A DNA stretch of 64,000 bases from Psococerastis gibbosa (Eukaryota > Arthropoda > Insecta > Psocodea > Psocidae), in assembly GCA_963971405.1 (NCBI GenBank), contig OZ020492.1, positions 10,218,151 to 10,282,150 of the forward strand. Direction: 5' to 3'. Every line of letters begins with the position of its first letter. Positions within the stretch are counted from its first letter, which is position 1. Of this stretch, positions 12,251-22,802 are shown in pieces. Both the position numbers and the translations under genes were made by a program. Under the pieces are notes generated by a model, which saw only the letters and a program-made list of their open reading frames with translations, did not search any database and was not told the origin of the DNA.

Positions 12251-12493
12251 TGCACGTCTGGCCTTTTTATGTATACTGCAATAGTTGTTGTTTTGGTCTT
12301 GTTAAAATCGGATTAATGAGCCGTGGTTTTTGACATGGCTACGGCCTCGGCTCATTTCACAATATTGCCTATAAATATGATTGTAATAGATCGACATAAT
12401 ATAAAAGTTAAAATAAATTAAACTATACCTAGTGATTGAAAAATGTCTTGAACTTAGAAAAATTATATATAGAATTGTACCTTAAAAAAGGAG

Positions 12494-12545
12494 TCCTATG
12501 GGCCCACACCGTGGCCTGGGACTGTATCAAACCATACTACTACCT
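12494..12545 (+). repeat. Family D fragment
   Basis: CCTATGGGCCCACACCGTGG then CCTGGGACTGT and a CTA-type tail (ACTACTACC) match the 3' end of copy 1 at 4738-4998. Confidence 0.7.
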
Positions 12546-13157
12546 CAAAATATTGCATAATTTTCATCTTTAAGCAAAATAGTTGTTTGATTTATTTTCA
12601 CTTTATTTACGGCATTGCCCTCAATCCTCTGTGTATTGCTCGATGTACCTAGATATAGTAGTAACATCTTTAAGATTGTCATGACCAGGGTGATTATCCT
12701 TGGTGTTAAAGAAATTTAGCCATAGTGTGGATCGTTAAAGTTATCTACGTTGTTCAATAATTTCCGTGGTTGTAGTGATATGTTCAGTTTCATTTCATGA
12801 ACATATTTTCTGATTATTTGTTTGTTTCTGCAGTTTTTTTATTTATACTTACTCTTTTTTGTCATTATAAAGCATATCACTGCAAAGATATGCTTTTTTG
12901 TACTTTGACCTAGTGCTTAATATAATCTACCGTATCTATATTATGTATTATCCTAAGTTAAATTACTTTTTTAGCATTAATTGAATACCTTTAATGCCCC
13001 ATAACAAGCGGCAATAATTATCAAACCTAATGTCATTAATAAAGCAGAAATATATTTGAAACTATTGTATTATTATGTACATACTCACACCTTGTCAGAA
13101 AGGAAACGTGCTGTGATTGTCACTGTATTTGCTGCTTGACATTTTTATTTTCTGTTG

Positions 13158-13470
13158 CAGAAATCGTACGCTTCCAAACCAGAGTGTACAGTGATTTCAT
13201 CGGACGTTTCAGCGCTATTGTGGTAGGCTACCACAGAGGATGAAAGTCAGAGCTACCTAACTGCTGAACCTACTATTAGGTATTCGGTATCTCTTGTCAT
13301 TAAAAAAAAACACAAGATGAAAAAAGTTGATAATTTGAGATACCTAATACCTAATAGTAGATCCAGCAGCTAGGTCGAACCTGATTTCCATCCCCTGTAG
13401 TAGCCTACACCGCAGCGCTGAGATTTACGATGAAATCACCGTGGTTCGGGGTGGGGCCGTACGATTTTAG
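13158..13470. mobile_element. Long foldback element
   Basis: Two imperfect arms of about 130 bp face each other. The left has AAATCGTACG, GTGATTTCATCG, TCAGCGCT, GTAGGCTACCACAG and CTACTATTAGGTATTCGGTA. The right has the complements in reverse order down to CGTACGATTTTAGCAC. About 50 bp of A-rich loop separate them. Only one copy was found here. No coding sequence. Confidence 0.8.
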
Positions 13471-14591
13471 CACCAGATAATAGGATGCTAAGCAGCATAA
13501 ACACGGTGGCAATCACCGTGAACAACGTGCGTAAGCACTATGAATTTAGGGTTTAGACGGCATAAGTAGGATGAAAACATTTAGGAACAGGCTGAATTAG
13601 CAACTATAATTACATGAGTGCAGGGAATATAAGAAGCCAAGCAGCTAGCATTTGGTGTTAAGCCCATGGTAATATGCTGCAGCAGCTTAATACATTGGCA
13701 ATACGCACGCAGCAGCATGTGCATACATGCTGAACAACGTGCCTCAGCGTGAGACTAGGTGCTTTTATCTAAAAGCAGAGCGTTTATGAGTGTTTTGACA
13801 CCAAGAACGCTATGTCGGCGCAGTGTAATATGGTGAAACACCGCGTTACATGTATTGTCACCTAGATTATAATGCTCAATCTTCATGAATTACATGTATT
13901 CATCTAGTCACTACTGGAAATGCTCGGTTTTAGGGGAAAGCAGTGACGTCACTTATGCCATACGTCACTATTAAAGCACCATGTTACATGTGCAAAGGTC
14001 AACCCCATGATCCTCGAAGATTAGGCACAGCACAACATAGCATCATAAATCATAGGGTTCTGTTTTCTCAGTGAATGTTCGGGGTGTCCAATATTTCTCT
14101 AATAAAACGTATTAAGTAAAACATTATTATAATCTATAGTGATATACATATGTATGTGATGTATGATAAAGTCATGCCTCTTTTAATAGAGTATTCATAC
14201 TTATAGACAGGCGGGTAAGATGGTCATTCGCAGCTCAGACAATCAACGACTCCACGGTTTTTTCTCGGTGTAAGCGGATGATTCTCGCCATTAGCCCAGT
14301 ACAGTCAAAATCAAGATATTTAGACTCAGGACCCAGACAGATAGGACTGCAATTCTGTGGTTTGCTCAGTGTGTTGAATTGTTCTTTGGTTTACATTTTC
14401 CGTACAATATTTTTTTATGTTTGCACTTTGCAACCCTACAATCCAAAGACATTTCCTCCACGACGATTTGACTAATGCCACCTACGTTTGCACACTATCG
14501 GCCATACTTACCTTATGATTGGGCGCAATCTATTCTGTTTTATTATCGTTGCTATAGACTTACTGTAATAAAATTTTAAATACTCCACTTA

Positions 14592-14905
14592 GGGCAAATC
14601 GGGCCGGCCGCCATACCAAGTTGAATCCAGCGGACCAGAGCAGGTTCAAAGCTGCAGATAACTTGGTCTTGTGCACAGTGCCGGTAGGGAAACATGGTAG
14701 GACTTGTCCTGGTCACCTCCGAACTAATCGTGTGACTTCACTGTGCTTCCCAAGTGGTTCGGAATCCATCACTATAATCAGGAGGTCCACTGTCCTATGG
14801 GCTGGCGTAGGACAGTCAAGTCGGGGTCGCTCTATAAGGCAAAATATGAGGCATAAGTCGTTATTAACCCGACGAACACTACTACTACTACTAGGGCAAA
14901 TAGGA
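14592..14905 (+). repeat. Family D interspersed repeat, copy 2
   Basis: This matches 4738-4998 in inverted orientation over about 200 bp. Its 3' part differs after CCTATGGGCT and runs to an (ACT)n tract at about 14877-14892. GGGCAAATCGG before and GGGCAAATAGG after the body are near-identical and could be target duplications. An open frame of about 90 codons overlaps both copies; identity between copies explains that without selection. Confidence 0.75.
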
Positions 14906-16566
14906 CTCCCAGGGGTACCCAAGCTACTAGTTCTTTGTACAAAGTCGAACTATACAGGAGATATTCATTGGAGATTTATGGAAATTTCATAAATATTAGA
15001 ATGAATGTTTCTCTGCATAACATATATATGTTATGTGGTCGTCACTGTCACCGAATGGCAACAATATTGACTTGCTCAAAAAATGATAGTTAAGGCTTCC
15101 GGATATGGAAGTAATTGTGGCCAATTGGTGTTTAGGACGACCCCATAATATCATGTATCAAAATGTATTTCTTCTAATACCTGTGATATATTTATGGCTT
15201 TATACAATGAATACTCGTACTTCTTGTGAAATTCGACTTTGTACAAAAATTGAGTAGTGAGTGTTATGATATGCTCTTATGCTTAACTAAGCTAAAACAA
15301 GATACTGTAAGTTCCTTTTCATATTTCACTTAAAATTAAAACACACTAATTAAAAACCGGTTGGCTATAATAAAAACGTACTGCCGTAACTACGTAAATA
15401 TTAAAACGGTGTAATAGACTCCGATTATGCTCAATTCGGTTGAGTCAGGCGCTATCCGGCCTTGATCTCAATTAGGGTAATCGAGACTCGAGAGATGTTT
15501 AAAATCGATGGTTAAAAACTCGAACCAGTTCTAATACTATTAAAACAATCGTTACTTTTGAAATGTTGTGGAAAATATACTGCAATTAGCTTCTATTTTG
15601 AGTCTACGCACGCGCGTTACTGATCGCCCTTTAGAATTAAACTCATTTCTACGCTTTGAATGGGTAGGGTTAGACCATTTAGTACGGATGTGCGTCAACC
15701 TGTGTAAATGACCTAGGAAGTTGCTTCCTTCGCTGGGGACTGTAATTTCACAATAACAACCGTATCATCCACTGATTATCACTTTCCTGAGTATAAGTAT
15801 ACTGGGCATTATGTGTAATTAATTTAAGACATATGTCTTCTCTTTGTACTGCAATATTGTATTAGATCCAAATGTCTTCTTTGAATTAAGTGACAATACA
15901 CTTTTATTGCTGAAAGGTAAACCTCTATGTAGAGTGTGCAATGCATACACTTTAAATCTAACAGTCCCGTAAGATGGAGAAATTTTTTATTTAATAGTAA
16001 ATCATTTGGTCAATTAAAAGGGTTGCTCCAACCATCTGATCTATGCAGGTCTGGAAATATTTTTGCAGAAAATATAACTACCTACCATCCGGGTTAGAAT
16101 CTCGGTAATGGAAAAAATGCCGAAAATAGCGAGCAAAGTTATACCTATAAGGTAACCATTCGTCCCCTTTAAAACGGGACAGTCCCGTTTTACAGCTGTG
16201 TGTCCCAATGTCCCCAAAGTGAGGCTTGAAACGATAAATTGTCCCGGTCTCCGAAAACATTTAACAAACAAAAGAGCTGCAACAAGTTCCACGCAGTCTT
16301 AAAAATGAAACCGGATTTATTAAGACAAATTTTCCAATAATCCGATAAATACAGAACAAAATGTGAGTAGTGAATTAATTTTATCAACTCTAATAATTTT
16401 TCTTTCCCTTCTTCGGACGTTTTCTCAAGGTTAATGCGGCCTATAAAAAAACGGTTGTAGTGACCCTCAAACCAACAGCCCCGGTTTTAGGTTAATTAAT
16501 TATAAATGGTCACATTAGTTATTACCCGCAAGTGTTAAAATTTGAATCGAGTTACCTCTACACTAT

Positions 16567-16636
16567 GACAGATAATGTAGAGGCAGCACATTGCCCTGGA
16601 AGGTTATAGGTCGTTGGTTCGAATCCCGCTCTGTCA
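16567..16636 (+). repeat. tRNA-like pseudogene
   Basis: A 70-nt stretch from GACAGAT to CTCTGTCA whose ends form 6 of 7 acceptor-stem pairs, with a good B box GGTTCGAATCC. The D stem is short and the anticodon and T stems pair poorly. The GGAAG loop region recalls tRNA-Phe or tRNA-Met relatives. It is probably a decayed tRNA or a SINE head, not a working gene. Confidence 0.5.
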
Positions 16637-17105
16637 AGATATTTCTTTCCTTTTTCTGAACTTGAATCAAATATACTCGCAGTCCAACAGCCCACAAAAG
16701 CATTCTGGAAGGTTTTCGACTCATAGAAAAGACAATAATTAGATATACCGTACAGTGTTGCAGCACCGAAATATAAATTAACATAGGGTATTTATTATAA
16801 GCTAAGTAAGCCTGATACAATTATTATTTTTATGTGTACTGTTATCATACTAACATAGAACTCATTCTGACCAGTGTACTGGACTTAATAGATGGAAATA
16901 GGCTTAACTGCTCTTATGTGGCTGAAGATTTTGAAGTTATATTTGATCTAATTATTATTTCTTTTATTTTTTCTCAATCCTTTCTTATACTGTCACAAAA
17001 CTGATTTGGTACTGCAGACAGAAATGTTCTTTGGTTGTCTTTTTTGCTGATTTCACAGCCAGCTCCATTGCTTAACATTTCCCCTAATTTACTCCCTATT
17101 TCGGT

Positions 17106-17287
17106 CAAGGCCGTAGCCAGGTGTTTTTTTTTTTGGGGGGGGGGGGGTGTTTCAGAAATTTAATTGGATATTACATAGTAGTTTTTATTTTTCCTCTCAA
17201 AATCCGGTTCCATCTAGTATCAAGCCATTTCATTTCGGGAGGGGGGGGGGGGGTGAACCCCATGAACCCCCCTTGGATACGGCCTTG
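17106..17287. mobile_element. hAT-type MITE, CAAGGCCGTAGCC subfamily
   Basis: Ends CAAGGCCGTAGCCAGG and CTTGGATACGGCCTTG are inverted, with an exact 8-bp duplication ATTTCGGT at 17098-17105 and 17288-17295. Two G runs and a CCATGAACCCCC motif are shared with 51939-52115. Confidence 0.93.
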
Positions 17288-17322
17288 ATTTCGGTAGACT
17301 AACTCCGGGGGTTGTCTTGGGA

Positions 17323-17499
17323 CAGGGACGGTTTCAGAAAAAGTTTTCGGGGGGGGGGGGCGGTGGCCTGAAAAATATCGCGTTTCCCTTACTTGAGTAA
17401 TAATTTTTCCTAATTTCCTTCAAAAGTCATTCTATCTAGTATAAAGCTATTTCTCTCGGGGGGGGGGGGGGGGCGACCGCCCCCAAGGATCCTTCCCTG
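17323..17499. mobile_element. hAT-type MITE, CAGGGACGG subfamily
   Basis: Inverted ends CAGGGACGG and its right partner GGATCCTTCCCTG, with an exact 8-bp duplication TCTTGGGA at 17315-17322 and 17500-17507. It lies only 27 bp after the preceding element's duplication. The interior includes ATTCTATCTAGTATAAAGC, also found in the CAAGGCCGTAGCC subfamily. Confidence 0.92.
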
Positions 17500-18620
17500 T
17501 CTTGGGACCGTTTAATACAGTTTGCCTAAGTAATAACCACTTTTCGTAACCAGCAACCATAGACTTTTGATGTTTCTGAAAGTTACAAAAACCCTGAGAA
17601 CAATTAGAGAGCCCTTCCCTTGACCAGTTGACAGGGCGTTGAGGTCAGCAACATACCCTTCAGCCGCCTTTTCTCTAACTGATATTGTACCCATTAGGGT
17701 TGGGTGGACCCAGATCGGGCGGAAAGGTTTTCCCTTAATGACGAGTCTCAAACCTCAACCTTCCGTTTCATAGTCTAGTACTCTACCAACTGGAATATTC
17801 CTGATATTATCCAAAAGTTGGTTAAAATTAAAGTAGCCAATAGTTAATTTTTTCAATGAAATCAAGCTAGGTATAGAAAACCGCGGTGTAGTCAAACGAA
17901 ACGAGTGTCGTACACGAGCTACAAGGCGAGCGTTCAAAACCATCATAAAATAAAATAAAAAATAAAATGCTAGGTTTATAAATATGAAAAGAAACAAGCG
18001 GGACAGCGTTGTAAACGTATGTTCTGCCACCCATTGGGCCTGAAAGCGTACCTTAAACCTTAAGATCTCCTGAGGTGTGAGAGACCAGGGTTCCTGGTAG
18101 TGAAGCATGACCCCCACAGCGCGCCCCAAAACATAAGTTACACATAAAAAATATTTAACAACTCATTAGTCCTTCTGACGCAACCTTCACCCTTAACCTA
18201 AAACTACTTCATTACAGTTTTAATTCTTCCTTTTCTCTTGGTATGAGAACAAAGGTCTGAATCCTTATTTTTTTTTTTTCGTGGTAACGATTGTACCATT
18301 ATTTAAGGCCCATCATTTATAATATTTCGGTGGCTAAGGCAACAAATTCACCGTCGGTACTCGGTACGTATTTTAGTTTTTATGTGGTTTTACCACATGG
18401 GGTTCTTGAACTAAGCGCACGTATAGAGATTTGTATGGTCCTGACACGATGAAGTGTTGAATAGTGAATTATTTGGGAGTGAATTTATGTATATGTTTAT
18501 ATGGATTCACATCATTAATTATATTATTTTCATGTATGCTGCATAGAGATGAGGTCATCTTTCAGATGTGACTTGCATCATTATTATGGAAGCCTCCTCG
18601 TAACTGGTTAGGTTAGGTTA

Positions 18621-18684
18621 GTTCGAGCCTCACAATTGCTACATTTTCTGGCCATGCTTAGGAGAGCATGTAAAGCAGACGGTT
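18621..18684 (+). repeat. SINE-A fragment
   Basis: TTCGAGCCTCACAATTGCTA then CATTTTCTGGCCATGCTTAG and GCATGTAAAGCAGACGG match the SINE-A B box and body; head and tail are gone. Confidence 0.75.
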
Positions 18685-18696
18685 AATTATTTTTTT

Positions 18697-18748
18697 TTAG
18701 GCGCGGGACTATTTCGGCGCAAATACTCGAAAGAGTCCCGCACCTAAA
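18697..18748. mobile_element. Short perfect-type hairpin element
   Basis: TTAGGCGCGGGACTATTTCG is followed after a few bases by CGAAAGAGTCCCGCACCTAA, forming a nearly perfect stem-loop of about 52 bp. Half copies with the same core occur at 4700-4745 and 46393-46420. Confidence 0.75.
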
Positions 18749-19505
18749 AATTAATTTAATAAAAAGGAGACGGTTTATCCCTCACCATTTCGGACGCGCC
18801 CCCAACTATATCATAAATGGAATTATGGAAATGATAATAAGAATAGCAACAAAATATAAATCAGCGAGCATATATTTTCTTGTTGAAGGATGTTCCACTT
18901 TAAATTAAAAGACAGCTTCCAGCGAAAATTTATAATATTTTTATTTTGAAATCATAAATCGTTAAACCACATCGTGTTACTGTGCGACTCCATGCAACTG
19001 AAATAATAACATCATAAATACGATGCTCTTCAGACCACAGTTAATACACAAGGATACTAAAAAATTTCTCTCATACCCTTTAAAGCATTCTGTATCACGC
19101 GAAACTATTCATGCTTTATAGAATTGGATTACATAAGCTATACATGACAGTTAGCCACCACTCCTGCACGCCTACATCAAATGTAGGCTATGTTGAATTG
19201 ACTATAAACATAAGCTGATGAAATTACAGTGCAAGAACACACAGTGGGAGGGATCAAAGCTCAGTCTATTAAGGTTTGATAGAAATTAATCAGGTGATAA
19301 AAGTTCTGTACTATAACATTTTATATCAGGTATTCTACAGTAGTATGTTTTCGGCTAATGAACTATATGCTTCATATTTAAAGATTTGCCGAAAATACTA
19401 TATTTTGGGAAAGAGTCAAATATTTCTAAAAATGAGCGTGGGGCTGTATAATCTACTATTTTGCAAAATGTACATCTTAAAAAAATTTCCCCGGGTGCAG
19501 AACAA

Positions 19506-19722
19506 GACATGTAGCGTAGTGGTAGGCACTCTGACTTTCACCCGAAAGGTTGTTGCTTCGAGTCCCACACTAGCTACATTTTCTGGCCATGCTTCGGAGG
19601 GCATGTAAAGCAGGCGGTCCCGGGCCTAGTTGACTGTAAGAGAGGGCTTTATAGCCCTAACTCCGCTAGATTGGCTTAGTAATATAAACAATAAAAGTCC
19701 TTATTTATTTATTTATTTATAA
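19506..19722 (+). mobile_element. tRNA-derived SINE, family A, full copy
   Basis: The head GACATGTAGCGTAGTGGTAG holds an A box, and GTTGTTGCTTCGAGTCCC a B box, the internal RNA polymerase III promoter parts of tRNA. The body has TTTTCTGGCCATGCTTCGGA, AGCAGGCGGTCCCGGG and AGGGCTTTATAGCCCTAACT. The 3' end is GGCTTAGTAATA followed by (TTTA)n. Confidence 0.92.
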
Positions 19723-20375
19723 ATGATCATTAATAAATAAAAATAAAAATTTAGTGATGCATTAATATGTACTTCACTTTTTTGCATTGAACTATTATTA
19801 CAATGCATTACTTCACCACGGCGGGCGCCTTCATAGTTAATAACAATATAAAGAAACAATGATCCAAAGTTGACATTTATTTCAATATACAAGAATGTAA
19901 TAATTACAGGTACCTACTCCTCATGTAAAATAAGAAAAAAAATAAAAAACATTAAAAAAAAATGCAAAAAAGTAATCTACATAAAACAACGTAAAAGTAG
20001 ACATGAAGTTATGAAATATTGTATAAAAACCCCCTATCCTCTTGCAGTTTCAGTATAAGGAATAAGATGAAGCCCAAACATGGTGGGCGGTTGTTGCTTG
20101 ACTTCAAATTTCGCTACGGTACCATGAGAAACGGGAGTTTTCAACATTTTTTCCCCAAGTTCCTTTTTTTGTGCAGACACAATAAGTCATTATGATGATT
20201 GATTTCAGTGTAAGGCTCTTTTAAGACAAAGAAGCATGCCTGGAAGCGCCAGGTGTGATGACTTCTGAGGATTAATGGTAGCATGGGTGTAGTCAAAATT
20301 TTAAAAGTCATAATCACCTTTTGCTCTTGTAATTTATAAGTTGTGAGTGTGACGATTTTTTTATTGTTCAGTCAA

Positions 20376-20450
20376 TGCATTTGTAGTATAGTGGTATAAG
20401 CGCTCTGACTAGGATAAGAAAGGCAGTTGGTTCGAATCCCCCACGTGGTA
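20376..20450 (+). repeat. tRNA-like SINE head
   Basis: TTGTAGTATAGTGGTATAAG (A-box region) and GTTGGTTCGAATCCCCCACG (B box) are well preserved, but the acceptor ends do not pair. It resembles a SINE head more than a tRNA gene; no family A body follows. Confidence 0.6.
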
Positions 20451-20865
20451 GATTTATTATTCATCATTCGGACTGGTCATTTTTAATTTAATTTTACTCG
20501 TATACTGATTATTATTACGATTTTTTATTTTTTATTTAATAGATGAATCGGTTTCAATAAAGGGTTTCCCCGAGAATTCGCCAATGGATTCTAGTTATGA
20601 ATTGAATTTAATGAATAGGCTACTTGACAATTTTTGAAAAACTATTTTAAAGCATCAGCAGATTTACTTTATGCCCCTTCAAATTATTTAGTGTATAGGG
20701 GAAAAATATTTTATTTTATTTTTATTTTTGAATTTAAGTTTGATGGTTAAAAAGCGGATCTCGTGACTGCAAAATGATGCGGTGGAATAGCCGCGAGCAC
20801 CAGAATTGTAGCACTGGAGTTGGTAGTATATGAAATGTGACGTCATTTTGGAGATTACATTAAGG

Positions 20866-21151
20866 CAGTGGTTCCCAAACTTTTTTGTCCGTGGACCACT
20901 AGATTATTTTATGATTTCCTGTGGACCCCCATGGCTGTGTGGGAAAATCGTTAAATTCTAGGACCATGATCAACTAGCTAGCTTGTGCCTACAATTACGT
21001 GCTAATATTTGATTAAATGTTTAGAACTGGTATCGGGTGGATTTTGTAGTTCAGTGCCAAGACTTACTGTATTTTATTTCAAATTTCCAATAACTCAGCT
21101 GTTTTATTTTTGATGGATATATGTGTGTGGACCACAGGTTGGGAACCCCTG
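20866..21151. mobile_element. hAT-like TIR element, CAGTGGTTCCCAAAC type
   Basis: The left end CAGTGGTTCCCAAACTTTTT then GTCCGTGGACCAC is mirrored by GTGGACCACAGG then TTGGGAACCCCTG. Flanks CATTAAGG and CATGTTGG match at 5 of 8 positions, a possible decayed duplication. It is non-coding and ends about 300 bp before the Lim1 exon at 21447. Confidence 0.8.
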
Positions 21152-21268
21152 CATGTTGGCATTGATTTTATGGTTTTGATTAACCACAGCTCTGGTCGTT
21201 TTAGTTTTTTCCCCCTCTTTTCAGCAATTTATCCAAATTCTGTGCTTCAGTTATATATTATATGTCAA

Positions 21269-21340
21269 GACATGCTGCGTAGTGGTACGGACTTGGTTTA
21301 GTAATAGAAACAATAAAAAATCCTTATTTATTTATTTATA
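21269..21340 (+). mobile_element. Deletion derivative of SINE-A
   Basis: The SINE-A A-box head (GACATGCTGCGTAGTGGTAC) is fused directly to its 3' end (TTAGTAATAGAAACAATAAA plus TTTA repeats); B box and body are missing. It lies about 105 bp upstream of the Lim1 splice acceptor. Confidence 0.8.
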
Positions 21341-21446
21341 TGATAGCGGTTTAGATCATTAGATGTTAGATGTCATTTTCGCTGCATTGCTGGGTTCTGA
21401 CGCGTTCCAGACCTCTTGTACTACCAAAGATTTTCTTTTGTTCCAG

Positions 21447-21723
21447 GTCTGGTTTCAAAATAAAAGGAGTAAAGAACGTCGTCTGAAACAACTAACCTCC
21501 ATGGGAAGGGGTCCCTTCTTCGGGAGCACTAGAAAAATGCGAGGTTTTCCTATGAACCTTAGTCCGGGTGGGCTGGAAGACGGCCCCCCTGGTTTTCCCT
21601 ACTTCGCAACCGCTGATGGCAAATTCGAATTTGGCTACGGTGGACCTGGTTTTCACCATGACTTCTTCCCAGCACACCATCCCCACCAGGGTCCCGGAGG
21701 ACCTATGCCCTTTCCAGGCCCAG
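21447..21723 (+). CDS. Lim1: Lim1 exon: homeodomain helix 3 and post-homeodomain region
   Basis: This 277-nt exon enters in phase 0 and leaves in phase 1, with acceptor TTGTTCCAG and donor G|GTAAAT. It begins VWFQNKRSKERR, the rest of the DNA-recognition helix: Trp48, Phe49, Asn51 and Arg53 are present and residue 50 is Gln. Position 52 is Lys where vertebrate Lhx1/5 has Arg. The next block, KQLTSMGRGPFFGSTRKMRG, is the conserved basic extension of Lim1 proteins (compare the FFRSPRRMR type of vertebrates). It is followed by a Gly/Pro/Phe-rich region (GFPYFATADGKFEFGYGGPG, HHDFFPAHHPH) that parallels the vertebrate FYGDYQ..NYDFFPQGP stretch. The later Pro/Gly-rich part is low complexity. A degraded copy of the last 60 or so bases lies about 420 bp downstream. 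Confidence 0.97.
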
Positions 21724-21912
21724 GTAAATAAGCTCAAATGTATTGGCAATAGGCTTACCTTAAGGGCCCATAGAACCCAGGTCCAGGTATTTTTTCTCTC
21801 TACTAGGAACTGAACATATGATAGCGAAGTGGTATGCCTCTGATTATTATTATTATTATTATTTTTATTTACATATCGTTTATGTAAATTTTTTTCGTTA
21901 TACCTATATTTA

Positions 21913-21985
21913 GTCCGATTCGGTAAGGCAAAACTGCTATCAGGAACGCACTGGGGACGAGGTTGCCGGGGACCGTTTGCCTACC
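21913..21985 (+). repeat. Repeat F, copy 1
   Basis: TAGTCCGATTCGGTAAGGC, then CTGCTATCAGGAACGCACTG and GACGAGGTTGCC plus GGGACCGT match 58317-58392 with few changes. Class unknown. Confidence 0.65.
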
Positions 21986-22067
21986 TTCTGACTATCATTC
22001 GAAGAGTTTCTGGTAGAAGTCCCAAAGTTGCTTTATTTTTGGCCATGAAGGGCATGTTTCATCCCAG

Positions 22068-22157
22068 TTGTCCAGACTTTCAACAACCCAGCGCACCATC
22101 CCCACCTGGAGTCTCCAGGCTGGAGAGTCTGTGGGTGCATGCCCTTTGAAGGCTCAG
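22068..22157 (+). pseudogene. Duplicate of Lim1 exon 3' end; possible 90-nt cassette exon
   Basis: CCCAGCGCACCATCCCCACC repeats exon bases from 21669 (CCCAGCACACCATCCCCACC) with one change in 20; then ATGCCCTTTGAAGGCTCAGG repeats ATGCCCTTTCCAGGCCCAGG including the donor (here CAG|GTATAG). An acceptor TTTCATCCCAG ends at 22067. From it to 22157 is exactly 90 nt, entering and leaving in phase 1, with no stop; the duplicated part stays in the parental reading frame (PAHHPH...MPFEGS). It may be a neutral relic of a local duplication or an alternatively spliced insert. Without transcripts I cannot tell; the acceptor's pyrimidine tract is weak. Confidence 0.6.
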
Positions 22158-22365
22158 GTATAGCTGAACACTGAACTGGATTGATTGTTGTTTACTTTAC
22201 TCATGGGCTCTTAGAGTGTCATTGTGGATTATTTTACTTACACTCGAAAATGTGGCTGGTTTTTTTTTGTACAATAGTGTTTTTTTTAGTAAAACCACTG
22301 ATGCGGCTGGTAAATGTAAAAAGCAAGCGTTAAAAATTCTAACATTTTTTTTTCTTTTTTTCCAG

Positions 22366-22524
22366 GAGGCCCCATGGATGGAGGCATGCCTATGCACGGG
22401 GGCGAATTTGGGGGCATCACCCCAGAGCCCCCCCAAGGGTTCCTGTCTGGTCCGGCGCCACCTGATCAACAGCAACTCATGTCCCAAAGGTCCAGTCCAG
22501 AATTTATAAACACTCAACTCCTTG
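22366..22524 (+). CDS. Lim1: Lim1 exon: Gly/Met/Pro-rich C-terminal segment
   Basis: This 159-nt exon enters in phase 1 (split Gly) and leaves in phase 1. The acceptor follows a long T/C tract; the donor is CTTG|GTAAGT, close to consensus. It encodes a low-complexity stretch with GGPMDGGMPMHGGEFGG, then ITPEPPQGFLSGPAPP and SQRSSPEFINTQLL. No folded domain is expected; in Lim1 relatives this C-terminal region is Ser/Pro-rich and has been linked to transcriptional activation. The frame is fixed by phase agreement on both sides; a longer open frame through the same bases in another phase starts inside the intron and is a shadow. Confidence comes from splice signals and from continuity into the diagnostic last exon. 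Confidence 0.9.
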
Positions 22525-22802
22525 GTAAGTTTTTTTTATACAGTAATTGCTAGATTATTATTTTCCATTCTCAATTTGTCTAAGAACTCTTTTTTTTCAA
22601 ATATTTATTGATACAGCACACGTTGACTTAAGAAACTGGCATTTTGTAGGCTATTTGTTATTATTTTAATTTGTATGTCATTTTTAGGCGGGTTACATTT
22701 TTCAAAATTAAGTAACTACTTCATTCATAGGAACTCTTCCATGGTCTTCTCTTTCTTTGTTCTTCTTCTATTTCATCCTCATGCTATTAGCTGTTATAAA
22801 TT

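Larger units (their letters stand above)
1125..21446 (+). other. Lim1: Large Lim1 intron splitting the homeodomain
   Basis: The donor is GTAAAT at 1125 and the acceptor is TTTTCTTTTGTTCCAG ending at 21446, about 20.3 kb apart. Repeats are listed separately. Blocks where I see neither coding sequence nor a recognisable repeat: about 2300-3020, 5270-7420 (apart from a weak K-type match near 6335-6395), 8370-12060, 12560-13150, 13480-14590, 14910-16560, 17520-18620, 18750-19500 and 19730-20370. The 8.4-12 kb block is the longest repeat-poor stretch. Confidence 0.85.
21724..22365 (+). other. Lim1: Lim1 intron with exon-derived duplicate
   Basis: Donor GTAAAT and acceptor TTTTTCTTTTTTTCCAG (exon starts 22366). 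It contains an ATT microsatellite (about 21847-21870), a repeat F copy and the exon-like duplicate, both listed separately. Confidence 0.9.

Noticed and set aside
14621..14992. 123-codon frame similar to a 76-codon frame at 4748-4978 (minus).
   Set aside because: Both lie in copies of repeat D; the similarity is that of recently duplicated DNA, and the frames diverge at both ends.
16567..16636. Functional tRNA gene.
   Set aside because: Anticodon and T stems pair poorly and the D stem is short, so it was called a tRNA-like pseudogene.
17755..18129. 124-codon minus-strand frame with a hydrophobic middle.
   Set aside because: No family resemblance and no partner exons; it overlaps AT-rich intron and looks like chance.
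22216..22509. 97-codon frame overlapping the third visible Lim1 exon in another phase.
   Set aside because: It starts in the intron and ignores a strong acceptor; the phase that joins both neighbouring exons gives the Lim1 protein.
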